A DNA stretch of 64,000 bases from Lachnospiraceae bacterium (GTDB lineage Bacteria > Bacillota_A > Clostridia > Lachnospirales > Lachnospiraceae), in NCBI GenBank assembly GCA_017561985.1, contig JAFZAZ010000007.1, forward strand, positions 58,075-122,074, written 5' to 3'. Made by a program: the position numbers and the translations under genes. Below are positions 16,230-24,861 of this stretch, piece after piece (the first letter of the stretch is position 1; every line of letters starts with the position of its first letter). The notes below the pieces were generated by a model that was not told the DNA's origin, did not search any database, and saw nothing but the letters and a program-made list of their open reading frames with translations.

Positions 16230-17049
16230 CCCTCGAGCAAAGAGGCCGCTTGTCCACTGCATCACCAACCGCGTTAGCATGAACGACTGTGCCAACCTGC
16301 TCCTCGCCTGCGGCGCCGTGCCCGTCATGGCCGACGCACCCGAGGAGGTCGCGGAGATTACCGCCGCTGCCGACGCGCTTGTGCTCAATCTGGGGACACC
16401 GGGCCGCGACACGCTTCCCGCGATGCTCGCAGCCGGACGGACCTCCGCCGCGAAAAATATCCCGATCGTCTTCGACCCGGTCGGCGTGTACGCCTCGGCA
16501 TTTCGTGCAGGGATCGCGCGCGAGCTTCTCGCCGCAGTCCCTGTCACGGTGATCCGCGGAAACCGCCGCGAGGTCAGCTTTCTTGCAGAGCTTGTATGCG
16601 GTAAAAGCTCTGATGATCCCGCCCGCGCTCTCGCGCTTGCGACCGGCGCAGTCGTTCTCATGACCGGCGAGACCGACATCGTGACCGACGGCAAAGCCCA
16701 TTACACCGTGCACGGCGGAACCCCGATGCTCACGCAGATTACGGGCGCGGGCTGCATGCTCTCCGCCCTCACCGGCGCACTGCTGGCAGCTTCGCGAATT
16801 GAGGCGTGGCAAGATATTGCAGCTGTCGGTGCGGCAACGCCCGGCGCAGCATCAGACGATCCGGCCACACACAGCACGGCAGCGCTCGCCCCGGCAACGG
16901 TGACCGCCGTCTGCCTTCTCGCCGCGCGCACAATGAACGAGGCAGGCGAACGCGCCGCAACGCGCATGAGTGCAGAGGCCGGCAACGCGAGCTGCCGCAA
17001 TTACCTGATTGACGCGATCATGCGGATCACTCAGAGCAGGACCGTTTGA
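16207..17049 (+). CDS. thiM: Hydroxyethylthiazole kinase ThiM
   Basis: A 280-residue kinase that phosphorylates hydroxyethylthiazole for thiamine salvage. Motifs: PLVHCITNRVSMNDCANLLL at the N-terminus, IRGNRREVSFLA, and the ribokinase-like TQITGAGCMLSALTGA with the catalytic Cys. I chose ATG 16207 because GGAGG is 9 bases upstream, while it abuts the ATG at 16198. The start lies inside the end of thiW. The C-terminal region is richer in Ala than usual but full length. Confidence 0.95.
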   Translation: MSETRSADPRAKRPLVHCITNRVSMNDCANLLLACGAVPVMADAPEEVAEITAAADALVLNLGTPGRDTLPAMLAAGRTSAAKNIPIVFDPVGVYASAFRAGIARELLAAVPVTVIRGNRREVSFLAELVCGKSSDDPARALALATGAVVLMTGETDIVTDGKAHYTVHGGTPMLTQITGAGCMLSALTGALLAASRIEAWQDIAAVGAATPGAASDDPATHSTAALAPATVTAVCLLAARTMNEAGERAATRMSAEAGNASCRNYLIDAIMRITQSRTV

Positions 17050-17126
17050 GCGGCTTACACAAACAATTTGCAAAGCGACCCGCATCAAAGCATCGCCTCG
17101 CAATCACCATCCAACAGGAGTATTTC

Positions 17127-18662
17127 ATGAAAGTCAATAAAGAACATCTTCGCCTCTACGCCGTGACCGACCGCCGCTGGCTTGGCGAGGGGCAGGCTCT
17201 GGCGCAGCAGGTTGACGCAGCGATCGAAGGCGGAGTCACCTTCGTACAGCTGCGCGAGAAGAACCTCAAGGCAAATGAGCTTCTCGCGGAAGCCGCCGCG
17301 CTGAAGGAAATCTGCTCACGCCGCGGTGTTCCGCTGATCATCAACGATAACATCGCAGTCGCAATTGCATCCGGAGCCGACGGCGTCCACATCGGACAGC
17401 ACGACGGCGACGTTGCGGAAGCCCGCCGCCTGCTCGGTCCCGACCGGATCCTCGGTGTCTCCGCCGCAACTGTCGCGGAGGCAATCGCCGCGGAAGCCGC
17501 AGGTGCGGACTACCTCGGCTGCGGCGCGCTCTTTACAACAGACACCAAGGACAACACGCGCCCCGTCACACCGGAGCTTCTCTCGGAGATCACGGCGGCC
17601 GTGTCAATCCCCGTCGTCGCGATCGGCGGCATCACCGCCTCGAACGCACCCGTGCTCAGGAACACGGGAATCGCCGGAATCGCCGTTGTCTCCGCATTGT
17701 TCGCGCAGCCCGACATCACGGCAGCCGCACAGACGCTCCGCGCGATCGTCGGAGAGATTACGCGCGGGGAAAATACCGATTTTCCGACAGGTGTGACCAA
17801 TGCGACAGATGCGCCGGTTGCGACCGCTGCGGGCACAGCGAACTGCCCCGGTGCGCCCCGTCCGCACATTCCTGCGGTGCTCACCGTCGCGGGCTCGGAC
17901 TCCGTCGGCGGCGCAGGCATTCAGGCGGACATCAAAACCATCACAATGCTCGGCTGTTACGCGATGAGCGCCATCACCGCCGTGACCGCGCAAAATACGC
18001 TCGGCGTGTCCGGCATCTACGACATTCCGCCCGAGGGGATCACCGCGCAGCTTGACGCCGTGTTCACCGACGTTGTTCCGGAGGCCGTGAAGATCGGCAT
18101 GGTGAGCAGGACCGAGGCCATCCACGCGATCGCCGAAAGCCTGCGCAGGTACCGCCCGGAGCACATCGTGCTTGACCCTGTCATGGTGTCCACGAGCGGA
18201 CACGCGCTGCTCGCACCCGACGCGGCGGACGCTCTTTGCACGGAGCTTCTCCCGCTCGCCACGATTATCACGCCGAACATTCCGGAAACCACCGCGCTTC
18301 TCGGCCGGCCGGTCACAAGCCTTTCAGAGATGAAATCCGCCGCGCTTGAGCTCTCCGCGCGCTACGGCGTCGCCGTGCTCGTCAAGGGCGGCCACCTCAC
18401 CGAAAGCTGCGAGGACGTGCTTGCCTTCGACGGGGAGATCTGCATTTTCCGGGGAGAGCACATCGAAACGACCAACACGCACGGCACAGGCTGCACGCTC
18501 TCCTCTGCCATCGCTTCGCACCTCGCGCTTGGGCACGCGCTCCCCAAGAGCATCCGCCTCGCCAAGGACTACCTGACCGGCGCGCTTCGCACCGGCTTCG
18601 ACATCGGCAAGGGCAACGGCCCGCTGCTCCACAATTACCGCATTACGGATTACGAAGGCTGA
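17127..18662 (+). CDS. thiE/thiD: ThiE-ThiD fusion: thiamine-P synthase / HMP-P kinase
   Basis: A 511-residue bifunctional enzyme. Residues about 1-212 are ThiE (LRLYAVTDRRW, FVQLREKN, GADGVHIGQHDGD, GCGALFTTDTKDN), coupling HMP-PP with thiazole phosphate. A proline/alanine/threonine linker (about 213-250) leads to ThiD (about 250-511: VLTVAGSDSVGGAGIQADIK, NTHGTGCTLSSAIASH), phosphorylating HMP and HMP-P. The start at 17127 has ACAGGAG 6 bases upstream. Fusing the HMP-PP producer to its consumer suits substrate passing. It is the last gene of the operon; no strong terminator is visible before the next promoter. Confidence 0.95.
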   Translation: MKVNKEHLRLYAVTDRRWLGEGQALAQQVDAAIEGGVTFVQLREKNLKANELLAEAAALKEICSRRGVPLIINDNIAVAIASGADGVHIGQHDGDVAEARRLLGPDRILGVSAATVAEAIAAEAAGADYLGCGALFTTDTKDNTRPVTPELLSEITAAVSIPVVAIGGITASNAPVLRNTGIAGIAVVSALFAQPDITAAAQTLRAIVGEITRGENTDFPTGVTNATDAPVATAAGTANCPGAPRPHIPAVLTVAGSDSVGGAGIQADIKTITMLGCYAMSAITAVTAQNTLGVSGIYDIPPEGITAQLDAVFTDVVPEAVKIGMVSRTEAIHAIAESLRRYRPEHIVLDPVMVSTSGHALLAPDAADALCTELLPLATIITPNIPETTALLGRPVTSLSEMKSAALELSARYGVAVLVKGGHLTESCEDVLAFDGEICIFRGEHIETTNTHGTGCTLSSAIASHLALGHALPKSIRLAKDYLTGALRTGFDIGKGNGPLLHNYRITDYEG

Positions 18663-18682
18663 GGCTCAGCCCCCGAGGGCAC

Positions 18683-18711
18683 TTGACCATACATTTTCCG
18701 CGTGCTATAAT
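18683..18711 (+). promoter_or_regulatory. Promoter of the small membrane protein gene
   Basis: -35 TTGACC (18683-18688), 17-bp spacer, -10 TATAAT (18706-18711). The spacer contains the octamer CATTTTCC (18692-18699). Confidence 0.78.
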
Positions 18712-18759
18712 GACTAAAATATCCTATGCAGATATGAAATTATTATGGGGGATCAAAAA

Positions 18760-19122
18760 ATGAGTGAAATCTTTCCTGACGCTCCGAACCCGGAGATGCC
18801 GCAGGGCGACGCGCCCGCGGAAAATAAACCGAAGCGCAAGCTGCGTCGGATCATCGCCATCGTCGTTGTGCTGGCGCTGATCGTTCTGCTGACGCCCACG
18901 CCGTCGCACTATAAAGACGGCGGCACCGTCGTTTACACCGCGATTCTGTACAAGGTTGAGAAGAGGCACGGCTATTACCGCTGGTACCGTGACGCGGTAA
19001 CCGGCCAGAGAGCTTACTCCTTCACAACCGGCACAGTGATCACAATCCTCGGCCGGATCGTTTATTCCGATCTCCGGGAGGAACTGCCGCAGGGCGACAA
19101 CTGGGTTTTGGCGGAGAGGTAA
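18760..19122 (+). CDS. Hypothetical single-pass membrane protein
   Basis: A 120-residue protein with a Pro/Asp-rich cytoplasmic start, a basic stop-transfer patch (KPKRKLRR), one membrane helix (IIAIVVVLALIVLL), and a C-terminal extracytoplasmic beta-rich domain of about 70 residues. ATG 18760 has GGGGG 8 bases upstream and is preferred to the ATG at 18745. It has its own promoter and terminator, so it is monocistronic. The family is not recognised. Confidence 0.68.
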   Translation: MSEIFPDAPNPEMPQGDAPAENKPKRKLRRIIAIVVVLALIVLLTPTPSHYKDGGTVVYTAILYKVEKRHGYYRWYRDAVTGQRAYSFTTGTVITILGRIVYSDLREELPQGDNWVLAER

Positions 19123-19130
19123 TGCAAAGA

Positions 19131-19163
19131 AAAAGGCGACTGCGAATTGCAGTCGCCTTTTAT
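19131..19163. terminator. Bidirectional terminator
   Basis: AAAGGCGACTGC (19132-19143) pairs perfectly with GCAGTCGCCTTT (19149-19160) around GAATT, with an A-run on the left and T-rich sequence on the right. It serves both the gene ending at 19122 and the leftward TIR gene ending at 19179. Confidence 0.9.
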
Positions 19164-19178
19164 TCGCTGTTTTGATTT

Positions 19179-20294
19179 TCAAATTGTTGCTCCAGTCACT
19201 GGTATTTTTGCCCATGCTGACAACAATGTCCTTGCTTCTTTCCCCTCAAGATACGTAATGCAATCTTGTATATCATCTGCTTCTGTAAAGCGCATCGGAC
19301 TTCCCTTCAACTTTTCCTTAAGTATCTCAATTGCTTCCTGAAACGAGCCTTCATATGCCTCACAGAAATTTTTCAAAAAGCTTATAAAAACACTATTCTC
19401 GTGCTTGAGATAATATAAAAAACGCCTATATGCATCTTCTACCTCTCCTCTATGGAGGAGAATAGTCGCAATGCTCAACTCCATATGATTGTTTTTATAG
19501 TCATCTCCAAGTGCTTCAATTAATCCCTCATATTCCTCAATCATATTATTGAAAAGCAAATAATTATTCTTATATTCTTCCCGTGTGTATCCTGACGCAG
19601 AAGCAGTCACACGTACTAAACACCTCAGTTTCTCTTCTTTTATTTCTTTCTCAATACCTGCTTCTATATTCGTTTTTTCAGATTCGAGAGATACAATCTT
19701 ATTGTTTTTTTCATTGATTTCTTCTCTCAACCGGGCTAATTGATTCTCAGGTCTATCTTGCTCTTCCTTCTGTGCCGCTGCAATTAGTTTATCAATCATA
19801 CTGTTAATACCAGCAAAAAAGTTATTTTCGATTTTGCTCTGCGCAGAATGCGACCGCATACTTACCCCTAGCTCTTTACACAACTCTTCGGCGAAACAAC
19901 TAAACTCTTCCATTTGAGTTTGTTTCACTATCGTGACTTTAAATATCGCCGTGTTGAAGAAGCCTGCTACATCGCTCAATTTTACATCAGGGAACACCAA
20001 GCAGAAGCATTTAATTCCGCACTGTTTTGAAAGATACCAGCCAACTCCAAGCTCCTGCATGCAATATGTACTTTTCAAAAATTCGCGGGTAATAAGAAAA
20101 ACCAAGGTTTTAGATTTTCGAATGGCCTCACTGATTGTTGCTCCAAGCTCATCCCCATTTTTCACACCTTGGCCACCTATCGACGAACAAAAGATATCAT
20201 CCTCGCTGACCCCCATGTTCATAAAAAATGAGTTTAATTGTCCTGCAATATCACTGTTCTTTGACGAATGCGAGATGAAAACTTTGTTCTCCAT
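19179..20294 (-). CDS. TIR-domain protein, probable NADase-type effector
   Basis: A 371-residue protein. Residues about 1-140 form a TIR domain (KVFISHSSKNSDIAGQL; TLVFLITREFLKSTYCMQEL), with a Glu after the YC pair at the usual NADase position. A glutamate/lysine coiled coil follows (about 175-220) and then a helical, TPR-like C-terminal region (about 225-371). Bacterial TIR proteins often cleave NAD+ during phage defence or act in signalling. Base composition is much more AT-rich than both neighbours, pointing to transfer. ATG 20294 has GGGGG 8 bases upstream. No partner gene (SIR2-like sensor, cyclase, Argonaute) is adjacent, so it may work alone. Confidence 0.85.
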   Translation of the reverse strand: MENKVFISHSSKNSDIAGQLNSFFMNMGVSEDDIFCSSIGGQGVKNGDELGATISEAIRKSKTLVFLITREFLKSTYCMQELGVGWYLSKQCGIKCFCLVFPDVKLSDVAGFFNTAIFKVTIVKQTQMEEFSCFAEELCKELGVSMRSHSAQSKIENNFFAGINSMIDKLIAAAQKEEQDRPENQLARLREEINEKNNKIVSLESEKTNIEAGIEKEIKEEKLRCLVRVTASASGYTREEYKNNYLLFNNMIEEYEGLIEALGDDYKNNHMELSIATILLHRGEVEDAYRRFLYYLKHENSVFISFLKNFCEAYEGSFQEAIEILKEKLKGSPMRFTEADDIQDCITYLEGKEARTLLSAWAKIPVTGATI

Positions 20295-20433
20295 AAAAAC
20301 AACCCCCTTAATACATATATTTTGCTTCACTTCAGCCCATAATATCCAAACACTTCACTAATATTGTTATCATACAAACATCGGTAAATGTCTGCTATAA
20401 TAGTGTCCATAATTCAGTCAAAAGTCAAGTAGC
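20295..20433. other. AT-rich flank of the TIR gene
   Basis: A non-coding AT-rich stretch upstream of the TIR gene. I see no confident promoter, inverted-repeat ends or target-site duplication that would explain how the gene arrived. Confidence 0.4.
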
Positions 20434-20477
20434 AAAACAAAAAGAAACGCAAATCTACATGTGTAGAATTGCGTTTC
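20434..20477 (-). terminator. Terminator after cysE
   Basis: GAAACGCAA...TTGCGTTTC (20444-20477) with an inner TCTAC/GTAGA pairing. On the minus strand a T-rich tract follows (complement of 20434-20443). It lies about 45 bases after the cysE stop. Confidence 0.85.
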
Positions 20478-20521
20478 GGATAACTTTTTCAGATAACTTA
20501 TGTTTTTTGTTTACATGGCTG

Positions 20522-21481
20522 TCAAATGATATAATACCACGCCTCGCCCTGCGTGATCTCCTCGGTGCGGCGCTCGCTGCTGTTTGTGTTGTATTCCATC
20601 TCAAGGTTCTTCATGCTGACCTTGGTGTTGGCGTCGATGGAGCGCGTGATGAAACTGTTGCCGCCGATGACGGTGTTCTCTCCGATCACGGTCTCACCGC
20701 CGAGGATGGAGGCGCCTGCGTAGATCGTCACGTTGTCGCAGATCGTGGGGTGGCGCTTTTTGCCGGAGAGGCGCTGGCCTCCGCGGGTCGAGAGCGCGCC
20801 GATGGTAACGCCCTGGTAGATTTTGACGTTGCTGCCGATGATCGACGTCTCGCCGATTACGATGCCGGTTCCGTGGTCGATGAAGAAGTATTTGCCGATC
20901 TCTGCGCCCGGGTGAATGTCGATACCGGTCTCGGAGTGCGCGTACTCGGTCATCAGGCGCGGCAGCACCGGAACCTGAAGCGTGTAGAGCTCATGTGCCA
21001 GACGGTACGTTGCGATCGCCATCAGGCCGGGGTAAGCGAGAATGATCTCCTCGAGGCTGTTTGCCGCAGGGTCCCCGTCGTACGTGGCCTTGAGGTCGGT
21101 CTCAATGTACTCGCGGATCGTCGGAATCTTCAGGAAGAATTCGCGGCAAATGCGGTAGCTTTCCGCCTCTCTCTCCTCCTCCGTGAATCGGCCGCGGTTT
21201 TTGCCGAAGTCGAGCGCGGGCGTCACCTGCTTGTACAGCTGCGAGAAGATGTCCTCGATCGTCACGGCAAAAAGATTGCGCGGATTGTAGATCTTGAATG
21301 TTTTATCGCGGAAATATCCCGGGAAAATGATCTTGAACAGGTTTTCCACCAGATCCCGCACTTCAGCCTTGTCGGGCTTGTAATAGTTGGTGACGATGTC
21401 GATGTCCTTGCCGCCGTCGTAATCCTGCAGGATCGCCTGCACGATCTCGTTGATCTCGGGCTGTCTGTCGTTTGCGCTCAT
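20522..21481 (-). CDS. cysE: Serine O-acetyltransferase
   Basis: A 319-residue enzyme forming O-acetylserine from serine and acetyl-CoA, the first committed step of cysteine synthesis. The C-terminal left-handed beta-helix is plain: DIHPGAEIGKYFFIDHGTG, VIGETSIIGSNVKIYQGVTI, and the hexapeptide run IYAGASILGGETVIGENTVI. The N-terminal helical domain is long (about 170 residues), as in the larger clostridial SATs. GGGAGG precedes ATG. It is monocistronic with a consensus promoter and terminator; cysK is not nearby. Confidence 0.94.
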   Translation of the reverse strand: MSANDRQPEINEIVQAILQDYDGGKDIDIVTNYYKPDKAEVRDLVENLFKIIFPGYFRDKTFKIYNPRNLFAVTIEDIFSQLYKQVTPALDFGKNRGRFTEEEREAESYRICREFFLKIPTIREYIETDLKATYDGDPAANSLEEIILAYPGLMAIATYRLAHELYTLQVPVLPRLMTEYAHSETGIDIHPGAEIGKYFFIDHGTGIVIGETSIIGSNVKIYQGVTIGALSTRGGQRLSGKKRHPTICDNVTIYAGASILGGETVIGENTVIGGNSFITRSIDANTKVSMKNLEMEYNTNSSERRTEEITQGEAWYYII

Positions 21482-21511
21482 GGGGAGTCCTCCCGCGTAT
21501 TTGTTGTGAGG

Positions 21512-21540
21512 ATTCTACCACTATTCACCTACTGTGTCAA
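21512..21540 (-). promoter_or_regulatory. cysE promoter
   Basis: On the minus strand, -35 TTGACA (21535-21540), 17-bp spacer, -10 TAGAAT (21512-21517). No T-box or SAM riboswitch fits in the 35-base leader. Confidence 0.8.
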
Positions 21541-21566
21541 TAGGCAGGTCGTGCTTCCACCGTCCG

Positions 21567-22178
21567 TCATTTTACGAATTTCGCGTTCCGCAGCGTGCAA
21601 TACAGATAGTCGCCCTCGGTATATGTGTCGAACACGCCGACGACCGTGATCTTATCGCCCTCGCTCGGATAATCGTCCGGATATTTGTATTCCGGTCCGA
21701 GAACGAACTCAAGGCCCTCCGTGCAGCAGCCGGTCGAGTCCCATAAAATACACGCAAAATAATTATTTCCCGTGGTTTCTTCATAGATGTGCGCATACTG
21801 TCCGGAGATTTTAACAACCTTGTCCATGTAGCCCTCCGGCTCGAGCATCATGCTGTACACCTCGGTGTAAGCGACTGTGTCCGAAACCGCCGAGAGATCG
21901 ATGTCAACACCCTCCGCAAGGTTCGGACCGGGTCTCACCCCGCCTTCACCCTCTCCCGCAGGAGCCGCGGTCGGATTTGCGGTCGGCTGCGTGGTCTGTC
22001 CGCCGGGGTTGCTCTCGCCGCCCTTGCCGTCATACTCGTCCATTCCCTTCTTCAGGGCTTCCTCCACGCCGGTTCCGCTCTTCTTGCCGTGGTCACCTGC
22101 AGCGCCCTTTCCGCAGCCCGCAAGAGCAACGGCAAATGCGCATACAGCAATCAGCATTATGACTTTGCGAAGCTTCAT
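21567..22178 (-). CDS. Lipoprotein of the zinc transporter operon
   Basis: A 203-residue lipoprotein: signal peptide, lipobox LAGC at about residue 21, then a Gly/Thr/Pro-rich linker to about residue 90. The folded C-terminal half includes MDKVVKISGQYAHIYEETTG, a CCTEGLEF segment and ITVVGVFDTYTEGDYLYC, which looks like a small beta-barrel (OB-like), vaguely reminiscent of the DUF1980/TIGR03943 domain linked to zinc transporters. Its start lies 1 base after the znuB stop, so it is the last gene of the operon. Its SD AGGGAGG overlaps a CATTTTCC octamer. A role in zinc handling at the cell surface is inferred from context. Confidence 0.72.
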   Translation of the reverse strand: MKLRKVIMLIAVCAFAVALAGCGKGAAGDHGKKSGTGVEEALKKGMDEYDGKGGESNPGGQTTQPTANPTAAPAGEGEGGVRPGPNLAEGVDIDLSAVSDTVAYTEVYSMMLEPEGYMDKVVKISGQYAHIYEETTGNNYFACILWDSTGCCTEGLEFVLGPEYKYPDDYPSEGDKITVVGVFDTYTEGDYLYCTLRNAKFVK

Positions 22179-22179
22179 T

Positions 22180-23019
22180 TCATTTTCCTCCCTTAATTCG
22201 GCCGACCATGTAGCAAATGCAGAATACGGCGACGTCTACGGCAACGATGGTCGAGCCGACAGGCGTTCCCGTAAGGATCGAGATCAGGATTCCCACCAGG
22301 GCGCAGATGACGGACAGCGCGGCCGCACATACGGTCACAGCGCGGAAGCTTCCGAACAGGCGCATCGCCGACAGCGCCGGGAAGATCACGAGCGCCGAGA
22401 TCAGAAGCGAGCCCACCAGGTTCATCGAAAGCACGATGATGACCGCGATCACGATCGCAACCAGCAGGTTGTACCGGTCCGCCTTCGTGCCCGTCGCCCT
22501 CGCAAAATTCTCGTCGAACGTCACTGCGAAGATTTTATTGTAAAACAACACAAATACGATGATAACAAGCACCGACAATGCGATGCACACCCACACTTCC
22601 CACCTTTTGAGCGTGAGTATGGAAAATGATCCGAACAGCGTGCTGCACACGTCTCCCGAGAGGTTGGCCGAGGACGCGAAGATGTTCATGATCAGGTATC
22701 CGAAGCCGAGTGCTCCGACCGAGATCATCGCGACGGCCGCATCGCCCTTGACGCGTGCATTCTGCCCGGTCCGAAGCAGACATACCGCACTGATGATCGT
22801 TACCGGCATCACCAGAAGCATCTGGTTCGTCAGTCCGACGACGCTCGCCACTGCCATCGCGCCGAACGCGACGTGCGACAGTCCGTCGCCGATGAACGAA
22901 AACCGTTTCAAGACAAGTGTCACACCGAGCAGCGATGAGCACAAAGCGATCAATACGCCGACGATGATCGCGTAGCGAACGAAGGGGTACTCGAGGTACA
23001 TCATGAGCTTGTCGATCAT
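22180..23019 (-). CDS. znuB: Zinc ABC transporter permease
   Basis: A 279-residue integral membrane protein of the ABC-3 family with about eight helices. Typical segments are LVLKRFSFIGDGLSHVAFGA and NLVGSLLISALVIFPALSAM. It forms the membrane channel of a Zn (or Mn) importer with the adjacent ATPase and binding protein. Its start overlaps the ATPase stop by 4 bases, showing translational coupling. Confidence 0.92.
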   Translation of the reverse strand: MIDKLMMYLEYPFVRYAIIVGVLIALCSSLLGVTLVLKRFSFIGDGLSHVAFGAMAVASVVGLTNQMLLVMPVTIISAVCLLRTGQNARVKGDAAVAMISVGALGFGYLIMNIFASSANLSGDVCSTLFGSFSILTLKRWEVWVCIALSVLVIIVFVLFYNKIFAVTFDENFARATGTKADRYNLLVAIVIAVIIVLSMNLVGSLLISALVIFPALSAMRLFGSFRAVTVCAAALSVICALVGILISILTGTPVGSTIVAVDVAVFCICYMVGRIKGGK

Positions 23020-23750
23020 ACGCGCTCACCTCCCTCACTGTCCGCATCGCTTACGTCCGGCGCTGCGAGGAAGAATCTGCCGACATCGCTGTCGCAGTAC
23101 TGCTCACGCGTTCCGAAAAATGTGCGTGCCCCGATGTGTAAAATGTGGCTTGCGTACCGCACCGCAGCCGCAATGTCATGTGAGATCATGATCACGGTTG
23201 TTCCGTCGCGGTTCAGCTGCGCGATCAGCTCGTACAGCTCCGCCGTGACTCTGGGATCAAGCCCCGTGACAGGCTCGTCCAGAAGGAGGATTTTCCGCGT
23301 CGCACACAGTGCGCGCGCCAGCAGTACCCGCTGTTGCTGACCTCCGGAGAGCTCCCGGTAGCACCGGCCGGCCAGAGGAAGGATTCCCATGCGCTCCATG
23401 TTCTCCTCCGCAAGCCGTTTTTCCGCCCGGTTATAAAACGGCCGCAGCCCGCAGCGGCCCTGGCATCCGGAGAGAACGATCTCTCTCACGGATGCCGGGA
23501 AGTCCCGCTGCACTATTGTCTGCTGCGGCAAATATCCGATTTCATTTTGCGCAAGTCCGTCACCGAACAGGATCTGCCCTTCCAGCGGCTCCTGCAGGTG
23601 AAGAAGTGTCCGCATCAGTGTTGATTTGCCGGAGCCGTTCTCGCCGACGATGCACAGGTAGTTCCCGGCCTCAACGGTAAAAGAAAGCCCCTCCACGATC
23701 GCCCTGGCATCATACCCGAGCGACAGGTCCCGTACGGTGATCAGCGCCAT
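23016..23750 (-). CDS. znuC: Zinc ABC transporter ATP-binding protein
   Basis: A 244-residue ABC ATPase. Walker A is GENGSGKST (about residue 37-45), the signature is LSGGQQQR, and Walker B is ILLLDEP followed by the D-loop and the switch His in MISHDIA. It energises metal uptake with ZnuB and ZnuA. It starts 9 bases after the znuA stop and overlaps znuB. Its C-terminus lacks long extra domains. Confidence 0.94.
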   Translation of the reverse strand: MALITVRDLSLGYDARAIVEGLSFTVEAGNYLCIVGENGSGKSTLMRTLLHLQEPLEGQILFGDGLAQNEIGYLPQQTIVQRDFPASVREIVLSGCQGRCGLRPFYNRAEKRLAEENMERMGILPLAGRCYRELSGGQQQRVLLARALCATRKILLLDEPVTGLDPRVTAELYELIAQLNRDGTTVIMISHDIAAAVRYASHILHIGARTFFGTREQYCDSDVGRFFLAAPDVSDADSEGGERV

Positions 23751-23759
23751 AAGTTCCTC

Positions 23760-24779
23760 CTACTTCAGTGCCTCACGAAGCACCTCGAGGTTCTTCTCCA
23801 TCACGGAGAGATACGTGGTTCCGTTCTTCGCGTTCTGGGTCGTCGTGGACTGCATGGAGTCCATCGCAAGTATCTTCTGGTTCTTTGCGCTCGTGTTCGA
23901 CACGATGGTGGATGCGATCCTCTTGTCCGAATTCTCGATCGTAAGCACCGCCGAAAGCTTCAGCTCGTCAACCTTCTTCGAAAGGAATGCAATCGTCTCA
24001 AAGCTCGCCTCGGTCTCCGCCGAACATCCCACGAAGGCCGCGTAGTATGTGAGGTTGTAGTCGTCCGTCAGATAACGGAACGGGAAGCGGTCACCGAACA
24101 GAACGGTCTTCACGGTTGCCGTGTCAACAGCCTCGCGGTACTTCTTGTCAAGTTCGGAAAGCTTTCCGCAATATGCCTCCGCATTGCTGCGGTACGTGTC
24201 CGCATGGGCAGCGTCAATCTTCTGCATCGCGTCCGAGATCGCCTTCACGAACACGTTGGCGTTGCGAAGCGAGAGCCATACATGCTCGTCGTATTCCTTC
24301 TCTTCATCGTCGTGGTCGTGCTCGTGTTCGTGGTCGTCGCCGTCCTCGTGATCGTGATCGTGGTCATGCTCCTCTTCCTGCATACCCTCGACAAGCTCTT
24401 CCTCCTTCGCGCTGTCGCCGAGCACATCGAGCAGGTTGATCACCTTCATGTTTTTATTTCGCGCCTCGCGAAGCACGCCCGCTACCCAGTCGTCGGACTC
24501 GCCGCCGACATAGATGAACAGGTCGCACGTGGAGATCGTGAGAATGTCCTCGACCGTCGGCTGGTAGCTGTGCAGGTCAACTCCGTTGTCCAGAAGCTGC
24601 TTGACCTGAGCTCCCGCCGGGTTGTCGCCGAGCACGCTCATCACCCAGTCATATTCGGGGAAAATGGTGGTAACAATATGGATCGTGCCGTCATCTCCCG
24701 GTTTTTTACCGGAACCGCACGCTGTAAGACAGCTGACCGTCAACGCGACGGCAGCGATAAGAGCAATAATTCTTTTCAT
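23760..24779 (-). CDS. znuA: Zinc-binding lipoprotein ZnuA
   Basis: A 339-residue cluster-9 metal-binding lipoprotein. Signal peptide with lipobox LTAC, conserved His in VDLHSYQPT, and a long acidic His-rich loop (about residues 138-165; HDHDHDHEDGDDHEHEH) preceding EHVWLSLRNA. This loop is the mark of zinc rather than manganese transporters. The C-terminal acidic metal ligand region includes LTIENSDKR. ATG 24779 has GGAGG 9 bases upstream. It captures zinc outside the membrane and delivers it to ZnuB. Confidence 0.95.
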   Translation of the reverse strand: MKRIIALIAAVALTVSCLTACGSGKKPGDDGTIHIVTTIFPEYDWVMSVLGDNPAGAQVKQLLDNGVDLHSYQPTVEDILTISTCDLFIYVGGESDDWVAGVLREARNKNMKVINLLDVLGDSAKEEELVEGMQEEEHDHDHDHEDGDDHEHEHDHDDEEKEYDEHVWLSLRNANVFVKAISDAMQKIDAAHADTYRSNAEAYCGKLSELDKKYREAVDTATVKTVLFGDRFPFRYLTDDYNLTYYAAFVGCSAETEASFETIAFLSKKVDELKLSAVLTIENSDKRIASTIVSNTSAKNQKILAMDSMQSTTTQNAKNGTTYLSVMEKNLEVLREALK

Positions 24780-24861
24780 TTGTAAAAGCCTCCGTTGTAG
24801 AAAAATCATCGATTGAAAGGGCCGCGCCGGCTCATGCGGACGCGCACCCGTACGGAGATCT

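Noticed and set aside
19179..20294. Thoeris or other multi-gene TIR defence system
   Set aside because: No SIR2-like, ThsA, Argonaute or cyclase gene is adjacent; neighbours are a small membrane protein and cysE.
24300..24380. Short repeat array in znuA resembling a microsatellite
   Set aside because: It simply encodes the His/Asp-rich metal-binding loop.
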